NCBI GenBank assembly: GCA_048594885.1
Contig: JBMDXB010000142.1
Coordinates: 1-64,000, forward strand
Length of the DNA: 64,000 bases
DNA from: JBMDXB01 sp048594885
GTDB lineage: Bacteria; Acidobacteriota; Vicinamibacteria; Vicinamibacterales; 2-12-FULL-66-21
Direction: 5' to 3'
In this document: positions 25,310 to 34,847 of the stretch, in pieces
Numbering within the stretch: the first letter of the stretch is position 1
How the letters are laid out: the number at the start of each line of letters is the position of its first letter
Notes under the pieces: model-generated
The model's input: the letters and a program-made list of their open reading frames with translations, nothing else
Databases searched by the model: none
What the model was told of the DNA's origin: nothing
Program-made: the position numbers and the translations under genes

Positions 25310-26202
25310 CACATCACGATCTTGTTGAGCGGGTACTCGACGATGCCCTGTGCGCGGGCCGCCTTGAGGCGCGGAATCAACTCGCGCACGGTGCGCTCCT
25401 CGATGATCGTGTTCAGCGCGACCCACTCGCCATCGCTGAGCGGTGACACCGTCGGCCGCTGCAGCGCCGGCAGGAGCGACAGCACGTTCTGGAGATCCGA
25501 GACCCGGACGTTCAGCATGATGCCGACGCGCCCCTGTGCCTCGATGGCTGCTTTCAGCAGCAGCGCGATGTTGTCCACCTTCGTGCGCTTCCATTCGTCG
25601 TTCAGCGACGCGGCGTTCGCGATCAACTGCGTGTTGGATTCGAGAACCGTGTCGATGACGCGCAGCCGGTTCGCGCGCAGCGACGAGCCGGTCTCGGTGA
25701 CCTCGACGATCGCGTCGGCGAGCGTCGGCGGCTTCACCTCGGTGGCGCCCCACGAGAACTCGACCGTGACGTTGACGCCATGCTTCGCGAAGTACGCCTG
25801 CGTCGCGCGCACCAGCTCGGTCGCGACGGTGGCACCTTCGAGATCGCGCACGTCGCGGTAGCGCGAGTCCTCAGGCACCGCGAGCACCCAGCGGACCTTG
25901 CCGAAGCTTTGCTTGGCATAGACGAGATCGGCGATCGGCACGATCGAAGCGCCGCCGCCGTTGGCCGCGGCGTGCTCGGCGATCCAGTCCTGTCCGGTGA
26001 GTCCCGCGTCGAGCACGCCGTCGGCGACGTAGCGCGCCATCTCCTGCGCGCGGATCAGCATGCACTCGATCTCGGGGTCGTCAATCGTCGGAAAGTACGA
26101 CCGCGAGCTCGCGTAGATGTTGAACCCCGCCCGCGCGAACAACTGGATCGTCGCGTCCTGCAGCGACCCCTTCGGTATTCCCAACCGCAGCTTTTGAGTC
26201 AT
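25309..26202 (-). CDS. hisG: HisG: ATP phosphoribosyltransferase, long form
   Basis: 297 aa. The length and the C-terminal ACT-like region (KVDNIALLLKAAIEAQGRVGIMLNV onward, about 205-297) mark the long, self-contained HisG that histidine can inhibit, so no HisZ is required. The catalytic lobes carry RLGIPKGSLQ, DAGLTGQDWI and the PRPP loop EVTETGSS. It starts the pathway by joining PRPP to ATP. ATG 26202 is preferred; the 27 extra residues from 26283 would be translated GGCCCCCC repeat. Confidence 0.95.
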   Translation of the reverse strand: MTQKLRLGIPKGSLQDATIQLFARAGFNIYASSRSYFPTIDDPEIECMLIRAQEMARYVADGVLDAGLTGQDWIAEHAAANGGGASIVPIADLVYAKQSFGKVRWVLAVPEDSRYRDVRDLEGATVATELVRATQAYFAKHGVNVTVEFSWGATEVKPPTLADAIVEVTETGSSLRANRLRVIDTVLESNTQLIANAASLNDEWKRTKVDNIALLLKAAIEAQGRVGIMLNVRVSDLQNVLSLLPALQRPTVSPLSDGEWVALNTIIEERTVRELIPRLKAARAQGIVEYPLNKIVM

Positions 26203-26210
26203 CGTTCTCT

Positions 26211-26274
26211 CGGCCCCCCGGCCCCCCGGCCCCCCGGCCCCCGGCCCCCCGGCCCCTCGGCCCCCCGGCCCCCT
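26211..26274. repeat. GGCCCCCC word repeat between hisI and hisG
   Basis: About eight tandem copies of CGGCCCCC/CCCCCGGCC, in one orientation only, begin at the TAG stop of hisI (26273-26275) and end 8 bp before hisG. The same kind of GC word, in the other orientation, is found inside modC (32605-32694). It separates two genes of an otherwise tightly overlapped operon. Confidence 0.9.
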
Positions 26275-26584
26275 AGCTCCCAAACTCCCTGAAGCAGCTT
26301 CGGGTTCCGGTGTGGCAGACGTTGCCGTCGCCGAGGCGCGTCACCTTCAACACCAGCGAGTCATCGTCGCAATCGACGAGGATCTGTTCGACCTTCAGCC
26401 GGTTGCCCGACGTCTCGCCTTTCATCCACAGCTTCTGGCGTGTGCGGCTGTAGAAGGTCGCGAAGCCGCTCTCGAGCGTGCGATCGAGCGCGTCCTGGTT
26501 CATGAAGCCGACCATCAGCACTTCGCCCGAAGCGTTGTCCTGAATCACGGCCGGAATGAGCCCGTCCAGTTTTGAAAAGTCCAT
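26273..26584 (-). CDS. hisI: HisI: phosphoribosyl-AMP cyclohydrolase
   Basis: 103 aa, single-domain enzyme without a HisE pyrophosphohydrolase domain. The metal-binding DCDDDS stretch and the paired cysteines in NVCHTGTRSCF are present. It opens the purine ring of PR-AMP. It is the first his gene after the attenuator; its ATG is only 6 nt past the terminator T-run. Its stop abuts the GC word repeat. No hisE is visible in the window, so it must lie elsewhere or be replaced. Confidence 0.95.
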   Translation of the reverse strand: MDFSKLDGLIPAVIQDNASGEVLMVGFMNQDALDRTLESGFATFYSRTRQKLWMKGETSGNRLKVEQILVDCDDDSLVLKVTRLGDGNVCHTGTRSCFREFGS

Positions 26585-26590
26585 AAACGC

Positions 26591-26624
26591 AAAAAGCCCC
26601 GCTGAATCTCTCCAGCGGGGCTTT
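26591..26624 (-). terminator. his operon attenuator terminator
   Basis: On the minus strand AAAGCCCCGCTG (26624-26613) pairs perfectly with CAGCGGGGCTTT (26604-26593) around an 8-nt loop, followed by a run of T. It is a strong intrinsic terminator placed between the leader peptide and hisI. Confidence 0.9.
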
Positions 26625-26684
26625 GGAAGTTGCGACCGTTTCGTGGTCTGGTTCAGCGCATTCGCAACTCGACCGGCCCGCCGG
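26612..26684 (-). promoter_or_regulatory. alternative antiterminator pairing of the his leader
   Basis: CCGGCGGG (26684-26677), just after the His codons of the leader, can pair over 8 bp (one G-U) with CCCGCTGG (26619-26612), the 5' arm of the terminator. A ribosome stalled on the His codons would leave this segment free; a ribosome reaching the leader stop codon would cover it. A second helix, GTTGCGA with TCGCAAC (26668-26662 and 26635-26629), lies between and may be the pause hairpin. Confidence 0.7.
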
Positions 26685-26736
26685 AGCAGGATGCATGGTG
26701 ATGCCGGTGATGATGCTGGACGCGTGCCATTGGCAT
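26653..26736 (-). CDS. hisL: his operon leader peptide
   Basis: 27 codons from ATG 26736 (25 from the second ATG at 26730), ending with TGA at 26653. Residues 7-14 read QHHHRHHH, six histidines in seven codons after the Gln, which is far beyond chance. It is followed by about 30 nt and then the intrinsic terminator before hisI. This is the classical histidine-attenuation leader: when charged tRNA-His is scarce the ribosome stalls here and the operon is read. No clear -35/-10 pair could be assigned upstream; TACTAAC lies directly before the ATG. Confidence 0.88.
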   Translation of the reverse strand: MPMARVQHHHRHHHASCSGGPVELRMR

Positions 26737-26740
26737 GTTA

Positions 26741-26766
26741 GTAGGGGCGGAGCTTGCTCCGCCCAC
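26741..26766. repeat. GTAGGGGCGG palindrome between ggt end and his leader
   Basis: GGGCGGAGC and GCTCCGCCC (26745-26753 and 26756-26764) form a perfect 9-bp stem with a TT loop, preceded by GTAG. It may terminate ggt-strand transcription just before the his leader. It belongs to the GTAGGG palindrome class also seen at 20986, 28721 and 49017. Confidence 0.6.
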
Positions 26767-26777
26767 ACCGTGCAAGC

Positions 26778-28517
26778 CTATCGTGCGGTCAGGCGCGGCG
26801 TCAAGCCGGCGGGGATCGACACCTTCGAATCCGCGCTGCGCGTGTCGTTCGCGCCGTAGGCGACACCGTCGGGTCCGATCCAGATCGAATGCGCGTCACC
26901 CTGGCGTCCCTGCGCGCGCACGTCGTGCCCGAGCGCCTTCAATTGCGCGAGGATCTCTGCCGTCACGCGCCCGTCGTCTTCGAGCGTCGCGCGATCCGGC
27001 AGCCACTGATGATGCAGTCGAGTCAGGTCTACGGCCTCGCGGCCATTCAGCCCGTACTCCGTCACGCCGAGGACAACGGTCAGCACCGTGTTGATGATCG
27101 TCCGCCCTCCGGGCGACCCCGTCAGCAGCACCACCTTCCCGTCCTTCAGCACCATCGCCGGCGTCATCGAGCTGAGCATGCGCTTGCCGGGATCGATCAC
27201 GTTGGCGGACGTGCCGATGTCGCCGGTCAGGTTCGTCTCGCCCGGCTTCTTGTTGAAATCGCCCATCTCGTTGTTCAGGAGGAACCCGGCGCCTTTGACG
27301 ACCACGCGCGAGCCGTACCCTCCTTCGAGCGTGTAGGTGTTGACCACGGCCATGCCACTGCGATCGATCACCGAGAAGTGCGTGGTCTCATCGGACTCGG
27401 TGGTGGCGACGGTGACGATGTCCTTGCCGAGCTCGACGCTGCTCGCGGCCTTGTTCATCTCGATGCCGGAGGCAAGCTGCTTCGCGTACGGCTTCGACGT
27501 GAGCCGCGCAACCGGCACGTTCACGAAGTCCGGATCGCCGAGATGCCGCGCGCGATCGAGGTACGCGCGCTTCATCGCCTCGATCTGGAGGTGCAGCGCC
27601 GGCGCCGTGAGCAGGCCTTTCGATTTCAGATCGAACGGCTCGAGGATGTTGAGCATCTCGATGAGCGCCACGCCGCCCGAGCTCGGTGGCGGCATCGACA
27701 CGATCTCGTGGCCGCGATACCTGCCGCGCACGACCTTGCGCTCTTTCGCCCGGTAGGCGGCGAGGTCCCGCTTCGTGATGATTCCGCCGTTGGCCGCCAT
27801 GTCCTCGGCGATGCGGTCGGCGATCCAGCCCTTGTAGAAGACGTCGGGTCCGTCCGTAGCGATGGCGCGCAGCGTGCGCCCGAGATCCGTGAGCACGAGT
27901 CGGTCGCCTTCCCGCCATTGGCCGCCGCCCGGCTTGCCGTACGCGGCGACGGAGGCAGGAAACCTGCCCATCGCGCCTTCGAGCTGCGCGCTCAAGCCGC
28001 GCGCGAGGCTGGCGGACATCGTGAAGCCCTGCTCCGCGAGCTCCACCGCAGGCATGACGACGTCCTTCCATGGCAACTTGCCGTACTTGCGATGCGCGAG
28101 CTCGAGGCCGCGGACGGTGCCGGGAACGCCGGGCGCCAGGTATCCAGACGCCGTCAGGCTGCGGTCGATCTTGCCGTCCGCGCCGAGATACATCGTCCGC
28201 GTCGATTTGAGCGGTGCCCGCTCGCGATAGTCGAACGCCGACGTCTTCCCGGACGGTGTGCGTACGATCATGAAGCCACCGCCGCCGATGTTGCCCGCGC
28301 TCGGGTGCGTGACGGCGAGCGCGAACGCGGTTGCGACAGCCGCGTCGACAGCATTGCCGCCGCGCGCCAGAACCGATGCACCTGCGTCGCATGCCGGCGC
28401 GGACGTGCACACGACCATGCCGGTTCGCGACGGGACGCCCGGCTCCGCCACGGCGCGCACGGGCACGCGCACGAGCGCAATCGACAGGCACACAACAAGC
28501 CAGCGACAAGATCTCAT
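26778..28517 (-). CDS. ggt: gamma-glutamyltranspeptidase, exported
   Basis: 579 aa. Signal peptide (RWLVVCLSIALVRVPVRAVA). The large-subunit Arg100 in YRERAP and the autocatalytic cleavage point before Thr378 (ETTHFSV) are present, as are the small-subunit GYGS and GSPGG motifs. The proenzyme should mature by self-cleavage in the periplasm, then hydrolyse glutathione and other gamma-glutamyl compounds. It reads toward the his leader, on the same strand, with the stop 42 bp from the leader ATG. A word repeat begins 18 bp upstream of its start. Confidence 0.94.
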   Translation of the reverse strand: MRSCRWLVVCLSIALVRVPVRAVAEPGVPSRTGMVVCTSAPACDAGASVLARGGNAVDAAVATAFALAVTHPSAGNIGGGGFMIVRTPSGKTSAFDYRERAPLKSTRTMYLGADGKIDRSLTASGYLAPGVPGTVRGLELAHRKYGKLPWKDVVMPAVELAEQGFTMSASLARGLSAQLEGAMGRFPASVAAYGKPGGGQWREGDRLVLTDLGRTLRAIATDGPDVFYKGWIADRIAEDMAANGGIITKRDLAAYRAKERKVVRGRYRGHEIVSMPPPSSGGVALIEMLNILEPFDLKSKGLLTAPALHLQIEAMKRAYLDRARHLGDPDFVNVPVARLTSKPYAKQLASGIEMNKAASSVELGKDIVTVATTESDETTHFSVIDRSGMAVVNTYTLEGGYGSRVVVKGAGFLLNNEMGDFNKKPGETNLTGDIGTSANVIDPGKRMLSSMTPAMVLKDGKVVLLTGSPGGRTIINTVLTVVLGVTEYGLNGREAVDLTRLHHQWLPDRATLEDDGRVTAEILAQLKALGHDVRAQGRQGDAHSIWIGPDGVAYGANDTRSADSKVSIPAGLTPRLTAR

Positions 28518-28535
28518 GGGACAAGAGGATACAAC

Positions 28536-28697
28536 GGGTCCCTCGTCCCTGGTCCCTGGTCGCGCGTCCTTGGTCGCGAGTCCCTGGTCACAGGTCCCTC
28601 GTCATAGGTCGATGCGTTGCCGATGACGGGACCCGCGACCCGGGACCCGCGACCCGGGACCAGGGACCCGCGACCCGGGACAAGGGACCAGGGACCA
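28536..28697. repeat. GGTCCCTGGTCCC word repeat, inverted halves
   Basis: GTCCCTGGTCGCG-type words to about 28620, then GGGACCCGCGACCCGGGACC words to 28697. Unlike most blocks this one lies between divergent genes (ggt and glgX), so it cannot serve there as a 3'-end element for either. Confidence 0.85.
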
Positions 28698-28720
28698 ACG
28701 GACGCGTGCTCCTGTGGCAC

Positions 28721-28801
28721 AGGACTTGAACGCGCGTAGGGGCGGACCTTGATCGGCCCTATAGGACGGAGCAAGCGCCGCCCCCACGTCGCACAAGTCC
28801 T
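28721..28801. repeat. nested palindromic element upstream of glgX
   Basis: Outer ends AGGACTTG (28721-28728) and CAAGTCCT (28794-28801) are exact inverted repeats; inside are GTAGGGGCGG and CCGCCCCCAC, and a central GGACCTTGATCGGCCC. It ends 4 bp before the glgX ATG, so it would sequester the ribosome site unless transcription starts within it. It looks like a small REP/MITE-type insertion. Confidence 0.65.
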
Positions 28802-28805
28802 GAAC

Positions 28806-30932
<2,127 letters not shown>

Positions 30933-30935
<3 letters not shown>

Positions 30936-30977
30936 GTCCCTGGTCCCTGGTCCCGGGTCCCTGGACCGGGGCGCGCC
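30933..30977. repeat. short GTCCCTGGTCCC word block after glgX
   Basis: Three to four words (GTCCCTGG, TCCCTGGTCCCGGG, CCCTGGACCGGGG) start at the glgX stop codon and end 10 bp before the modA promoter. The end CCCTGGACCGGGG is partly self-complementary. Confidence 0.75.
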
Positions 30978-30987
30978 CCTCACTCGT

Positions 30988-30993
30988 TAGAAT
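30988..30993 (+). promoter_or_regulatory. -10 of modABC, leaderless spacing
   Basis: TAGAAT ends 6 nt before the GTG start of modA at 31000. With the usual -10 to start-site distance transcription would begin at or next to the start codon. No Shine-Dalgarno is visible. No ModE-like palindrome is obvious. Confidence 0.45.
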
Positions 30994-30999
30994 GACGAC

Positions 31000-31746
31000 G
31001 TGCGCCCCGTGTGCCTCGTGCTTGCCGCCGCCATCCTGGCGTGCGGCAGAGACGAACCGCTGCAGGTTTCTGCCCCCATCAGCCTGACGGACGTGATGAC
31101 GGCGGTCGAATCCGCCTACTCGGCTGCTGGCGGCGTACCGACGCGCATCAGCTACGGCAGCTCCAACGGCCTCGCGCACCAGATCGTGAAGGGGTTCCCG
31201 TCCGCCCTCTTCATCAGCGCCGACGAGCGGCAGATGGACGTCGTCGAATCCGCCGGCCGGATCGTGCCCGGCACGCGCGTCAAGCTGCTCGGCAACCGTG
31301 TCGCGATTATCGCGCGCCGCGAGACGGCGCTCACCGACGCGCGGTCGTTGACGGGAGCGGCGATCCGCCGCATCGCCATCGGCGATCCGGAAGCGGTTCC
31401 GGCCGGCGTGTACGCGCGCCAGTATCTCGAACGGCAGGGCCTCTGGAACGCGCTGCAGCCGAAGCTCGTGCCGCTCACGAACGTCCGTTACGCGATCAAC
31501 GCGGTCGACTCCGGCGCCGCCGACGCCGCGTTCGGCTACGAGAGCGACGCCGTCCGCATGGCGCGCAGCCACATCGTCATCGTTCTCGACGGACCGGATG
31601 CGCCGTCTGTCATCTATCCGGCCGCGATCGTCCGATCGGGAGGGCGGAGCGAACAGCAGGCGGCGCGTTTCCTGGAGTTCTTGTGCGGCGAGGAAGCGGC
31701 TGCGATTTTCGCACAGCGGCATTTCGTCCCGCTGCGGTGCCGGTGA
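31000..31746 (+). CDS. modA: ModA: molybdate-binding lipoprotein
   Basis: 248 aa. Lipobox ILACG near residue 15. Substrate-binding type II fold with the ModA pattern: SAPISLTDVM at the N-terminus, SYGSSNGLAHQI (anion-contacting Ser-Ser), FISADERQMD, and the later GIGDPEAVPAG-like segment (IAIGDPEAVPAG) and DAAFGYESDA. It captures molybdate or tungstate for ModBC. First gene of modABC; GTG start with a -10 hexamer 6 nt upstream. Confidence 0.9.
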   Translation: MRPVCLVLAAAILACGRDEPLQVSAPISLTDVMTAVESAYSAAGGVPTRISYGSSNGLAHQIVKGFPSALFISADERQMDVVESAGRIVPGTRVKLLGNRVAIIARRETALTDARSLTGAAIRRIAIGDPEAVPAGVYARQYLERQGLWNALQPKLVPLTNVRYAINAVDSGAADAAFGYESDAVRMARSHIVIVLDGPDAPSVIYPAAIVRSGGRSEQQAARFLEFLCGEEAAAIFAQRHFVPLRCR

Positions 31747-31750
31747 TCGA

Positions 31751-32416
31751 ATGCACATCTGGCAGATCACCTCGTTCACGATTGCGATGGCACTGCTGGC
31801 GACCGTGCTGATGCTGCCGCCCGGCATTCTGGTGGGCTGGCTGCTTGCACGGCGCCGCTTTCCCGGTCGCGTGCTGGTCGAGACGCTCGTGTCGCTGCCG
31901 CTCGTGATGCCGCCGGTCGCGACCGGGCTGCTGCTCCTGACGCTCGTCGCGCCGGCGGGTCCCGTCGGACGCCTGCTCGCGCACGCCGGCATCGACATCG
32001 TCTTCACCTGGAAGGGCGTCGTGCTGGCGATGGCGGTAATGGGACTCCCGCTCGTCGTCCGCAGCGTGCGCGCGGGTGTGGAGCAGGTGGACAGCCGGCT
32101 CGAGGCGGTCGCGTCGACGCTCGGCGCGCCGCCGTGGCGCGTGTTCTATTCGATCACGCTGCCGCTGGCGCTCCCCGGCGTGCTCGCCGGCGCGATCCTC
32201 GGGTTCGCGCGCGCGCTCGGCGAATTCGGCGCGACGATCATGGTGGCCGGCAGCATTCCTGGTTCGACGCGAACGCTTGCCATCGCGATCTATTCCTTCG
32301 TTGAGACCGGCCGCGAGAACGACGCACTAACCCTCGTGGCGATCAGCGGTGCGATCGCGTTCGCGGCATTGTGGTTGTCGAACTGGCTCTCCGCGCGGAC
32401 GGGGCTGCGGTCGTGA
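31751..32416 (+). CDS. modB: ModB: molybdate ABC transporter permease
   Basis: 221 aa, five predicted membrane helices. The EAA-type loop LEAVASTLGAPPWRVFYSITLPLALPG (about 117-143) contacts ModC. The LPLVMPPVATG motif near 48-58 and ALGEFGATIMVAG near 157 are typical of ModB. ATG 31751 is 4 bp after modA; the stop overlaps modC (GTGA). Confidence 0.94.
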   Translation: MHIWQITSFTIAMALLATVLMLPPGILVGWLLARRRFPGRVLVETLVSLPLVMPPVATGLLLLTLVAPAGPVGRLLAHAGIDIVFTWKGVVLAMAVMGLPLVVRSVRAGVEQVDSRLEAVASTLGAPPWRVFYSITLPLALPGVLAGAILGFARALGEFGATIMVAGSIPGSTRTLAIAIYSFVETGRENDALTLVAISGAIAFAALWLSNWLSARTGLRS

Positions 32417-33123
32417 TCACGCTCGACTTCGTGCTGCGGCAGGGAGAGTTCGAGCTCGAGATCCACGAGCGGATCGACGTCCGCGTCACCGCGCTGTTCG
32501 GTCCGTCGGGCGCCGGCAAGACCACGGTGCTCGACGCGATCGCGGGGCTGCGCACGCCGGCGCACGGAACGATTGCCGTCGGAGAGCGGCAGCTCTTTTC
32601 GTCGGGGGAGGCGGGGAGCCGGGGGGCCGGGGAGGCGGGGAGCCGGGGAGCCGGGGGGCCGGGGAGCCGGGGGGCCGGGGAGCCGGGGGGCCGCACGATC
32701 AATCTGCCGCCGCATCAGCGTCACGTCGGCTACGTCACCCAGGACGTCGCGCTCTTTCCGCATCTGAACGTGCGGCGCAACGTGCTCTACGGTCAGCGGC
32801 ACGGGCAGAAGCTCGATCTGACGACGGTCGCCGGGATGCTGGAGGTCGGCTCGCTGCTCGACCGCCACGTCCACCAGCTCTCAGGCGGAGAGAAGCAGCG
32901 CGTCGCGCTCGCGAGGGCGCTGATGTCGGCGCCGTCGGTGCTGCTGCTCGACGAGCCGCTCGCAGCCGTTGACGTCGAGCGGCGCCGCCGGATCCTGCCG
33001 TATCTCGAGCGCGTTCGCGATCAGCTCGCGGTGCCGATCATCTACGTGACGCACGATCAGGAGGAGCTGCGGCGCATCGCCGACCGCGTCATCACGCTCG
33101 CCGACGGCCGTGTGACTACGTAG
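32413..33123 (+). CDS. modC: ModC: molybdate ABC transporter ATPase, with repeat insertion and no TOBE domain
   Basis: 236 aa from GTG 32413, which overlaps the modB stop by 4 bp. Walker A is GPSGAGKTT (30-38), the signature LSGGEKQR and Walker B VLLLDEPLAAVD are intact, and the H-loop reads VTHDQEE. Two oddities: residues 65-94 are a Gly-rich tract of AGSRGAG-like units encoded by a CGGGGAGC word repeat, placed between the Walker A helix region and the Q-loop (Gln110); and the C-terminal TOBE/molybdate-sensing domain of canonical ModC (about 350 aa) is absent. Reading frame is kept throughout, so the protein is probably made. The end overlaps the convergent methyltransferase gene by 8 bp. 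Confidence 0.9.
   Translation: MITLDFVLRQGEFELEIHERIDVRVTALFGPSGAGKTTVLDAIAGLRTPAHGTIAVGERQLFSSGEAGSRGAGEAGSRGAGGPGSRGAGEPGGRTINLPPHQRHVGYVTQDVALFPHLNVRRNVLYGQRHGQKLDLTTVAGMLEVGSLLDRHVHQLSGGEKQRVALARALMSAPSVLLLDEPLAAVDVERRRRILPYLERVRDQLAVPIIYVTHDQEELRRIADRVITLADGRVTT
32605..32694 (+). repeat. in-frame CCGGGGAGCCGGGGGGCC word repeat inside modC
   Basis: About ten drifting copies of CGGGGAGC/CGGGGGGC. The total length keeps the modC frame and encodes a Gly/Ala/Ser/Arg-rich loop. It is the only word block of the window found within a gene, and it matches (on the other strand) the block between hisI and hisG. Confidence 0.9.
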
Positions 33124-33841
33124 CCGTTGCCACGAACGTCACTATGTGCGCGTCGCGTTTCCACGGCTCCGCGCAGTGGACGGCAAATCCCGTGGACCCG
33201 AACAGCTCCACGAGGTCGCGATAGGTGTAGGCCTGATGTGAACCGTGTCGCGTCTCGACACCATCGCTCGAGATGAACGTGTAGCCGATTTCGAGCTGCT
33301 GCGTCGTTTCATCGTACCGGTTCTCGACCAGCAGGTAGACGTCTTCCACCTTCCACCATGGCCGATCCACGAGATGTTCGAGCAGGTTCTCGAGCACCAT
33401 CGGCGTTTCCAGCACGAAACGGCCGCCCGGCTTCAGCGACGCACGTACGGCACGCAGGAACTGTGCGTTGCCGGCCCGATCGAGATACCCAAAGCTGTTG
33501 CCGACACAGAACGCGCCGTCGAACCGCGCCGGCCACGGCAGATCTCGCATGTCGCGGTGCTCCCACGCGACCCGCTGTTGCTCGTCCTGCGCGCGTGCGT
33601 GATCGATGAACTCCCGCGACAGATCGACGCCAGTCAGATGAAAGCCGCGCCCGGCCATCGCCATCGAGACTCGGCCGCCGCCGCAAGGCACATCCAGAAT
33701 TGCGGCTCCAGGTTCCACGCCGAGCAGACCGAGCAGCCGCTCCGCCTCGCTCTGCGTCGCCTCCTGCGGCACCGCCTTCAGCCACATGGATACGGCGATG
33801 CCCTCGAAGAAGCTCTCCCACCAATTCGATTGAACACTCAC
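33116..33841 (-). CDS. class I SAM-dependent methyltransferase
   Basis: 241 aa from GTG 33841, chosen because AGGAG lies 7 nt upstream; a longer reading from 33883 has no ribosome site. SAM motif I is ILDVPCGGGR (about 46-55), motif II LTGVDLSREFI (about 68-78), then FDGAFCVGNSFGYL and LKPGGRFVLE. Substrate unknown. It is convergent with modC, with 8 bp of overlap between the two 3' ends. Confidence 0.82.
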   Translation of the reverse strand: MSVQSNWWESFFEGIAVSMWLKAVPQEATQSEAERLLGLLGVEPGAAILDVPCGGGRVSMAMAGRGFHLTGVDLSREFIDHARAQDEQQRVAWEHRDMRDLPWPARFDGAFCVGNSFGYLDRAGNAQFLRAVRASLKPGGRFVLETPMVLENLLEHLVDRPWWKVEDVYLLVENRYDETTQQLEIGYTFISSDGVETRHGSHQAYTYRDLVELFGSTGFAVHCAEPWKRDAHIVTFVATAT

Positions 33842-33966
33842 GACGGGTCTCCTTTTGCGCTCCGCACTCGAACGGACGCACACGTGGCGGGTGTTGGTGT
33901 TATTGGGAACAGGGAGACGACTAGAAGCGGACGGCGGTGCTCAGAGGCAGTTCCGGCCAAAGCATA

Positions 33967-34036
33967 ACATCGCTTTGCGATCCGCGATCCGCGCTCCGCG
34001 ATCAGCGATCCGCGATCAGCGATCCCCGATTACAGA
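33967..34036. repeat. GCGATCCGC word repeat
   Basis: Words GCGATCCGCGATC, GCGCTCCGC and GCGATCAGC repeat six to seven times, ending in the last codons of the minus-strand ABC permease gene (stop 34030-34032). It resembles the GATCGCTGATC block at 9808. Confidence 0.8.
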
Positions 34037-34839
34037 TCCCGCCGCTGAAAGCGCCAGTAGGCTAGGGCCGCGAAAAGGGCGGTGGCCGCCCAGAGGACGA
34101 TCAGGTTGCGCCAGATTGGCGCGGTGCCGGCGAGGATCGATGCGCCAGGGTAGTAACGGAACGGAGACAGCCACGCGATCGGCCGTACACGCGGCCAGAC
34201 GATCGCCAGGAAATCGATCAAATACATCGCGATTGTCGTCAGCGCCGCCACCGTGAACGCGACGCTCCATCGCTTCGCCCCGGCGGCGACGGCGAGGCCG
34301 AACGCCGCGCAGCACCATGCGAGGCTCGCCATGTGCGCGATGAGGAGGAAGATCGTCCAGGCTCGCGGCCACGCCGCGACGGACGGTGCGAACACGTTGA
34401 GGCCGGCGGCGGTGCCGGCGGCCATGGCCGAGACCAGCAGGACGACGGTCGCTGTGGACAGCAGCAGCGACCGCGTGATGACGCGACGTCGTGGCAGCGG
34501 GCGCGCGAGCAGCAGATCGACGCGTCCGCTCTCCACGTCGTGCGCCGGCTCGGTCGCGAAGTACATGGCCGCCAGCGTCACGACCATGACGACCAGCGGG
34601 TGGAAATAGCCGAACGCAACCATGCCCTGGAACGACGCCAGCCAGAGCGCCTGCTCGCCGAGTCCCCGCTGCAGGAACGCCGGGAGGAACTCCGCCATGC
34701 GCCCGAACGACAGCGTCGATTCCATCGTCGCCGCCTGTCCCGCCAGCAGGAACTGGAATCCGCCGACGACAGCGGTGCACGCGACGAGCGCGTACCACGC
34801 CTGACCGGCGGAGCGCTGGATCAGCGTCAGCAGTCTCAC
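34030..34839 (-). CDS. ABC-2 type exporter permease
   Basis: 269 aa, about six hydrophobic segments, with the ABC-2 arrangement of a long periplasmic loop after TM1 and a conserved DVESGRVDLLLARPLPRR cytoplasmic segment near 98-115, as in Nod-factor or daunorubicin-type exporters. GTG 34839 follows the ATPase gene by 8 bp. It forms the membrane part of the exporter encoded in the sigma/anti-sigma operon. The last codons are next to a word repeat. Confidence 0.85.
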   Translation of the reverse strand: MRLLTLIQRSAGQAWYALVACTAVVGGFQFLLAGQAATMESTLSFGRMAEFLPAFLQRGLGEQALWLASFQGMVAFGYFHPLVVMVVTLAAMYFATEPAHDVESGRVDLLLARPLPRRRVITRSLLLSTATVVLLVSAMAAGTAAGLNVFAPSVAAWPRAWTIFLLIAHMASLAWCCAAFGLAVAAGAKRWSVAFTVAALTTIAMYLIDFLAIVWPRVRPIAWLSPFRYYPGASILAGTAPIWRNLIVLWAATALFAALAYWRFQRRDL

Positions 34840-34847
34840 AGTGGTCC

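Noticed and set aside
26203..26283. N-terminal extension of HisG (Gly/Pro/Ala-rich)
   Set aside because: It is the translated GGCCCCCC repeat; MTQKLRLG at 26202 is the normal family start.
28749..28805. Upstream start of GlgX at 28749
   Set aside because: The extra residues are encoded by the palindromic element; the family start is at 28806.
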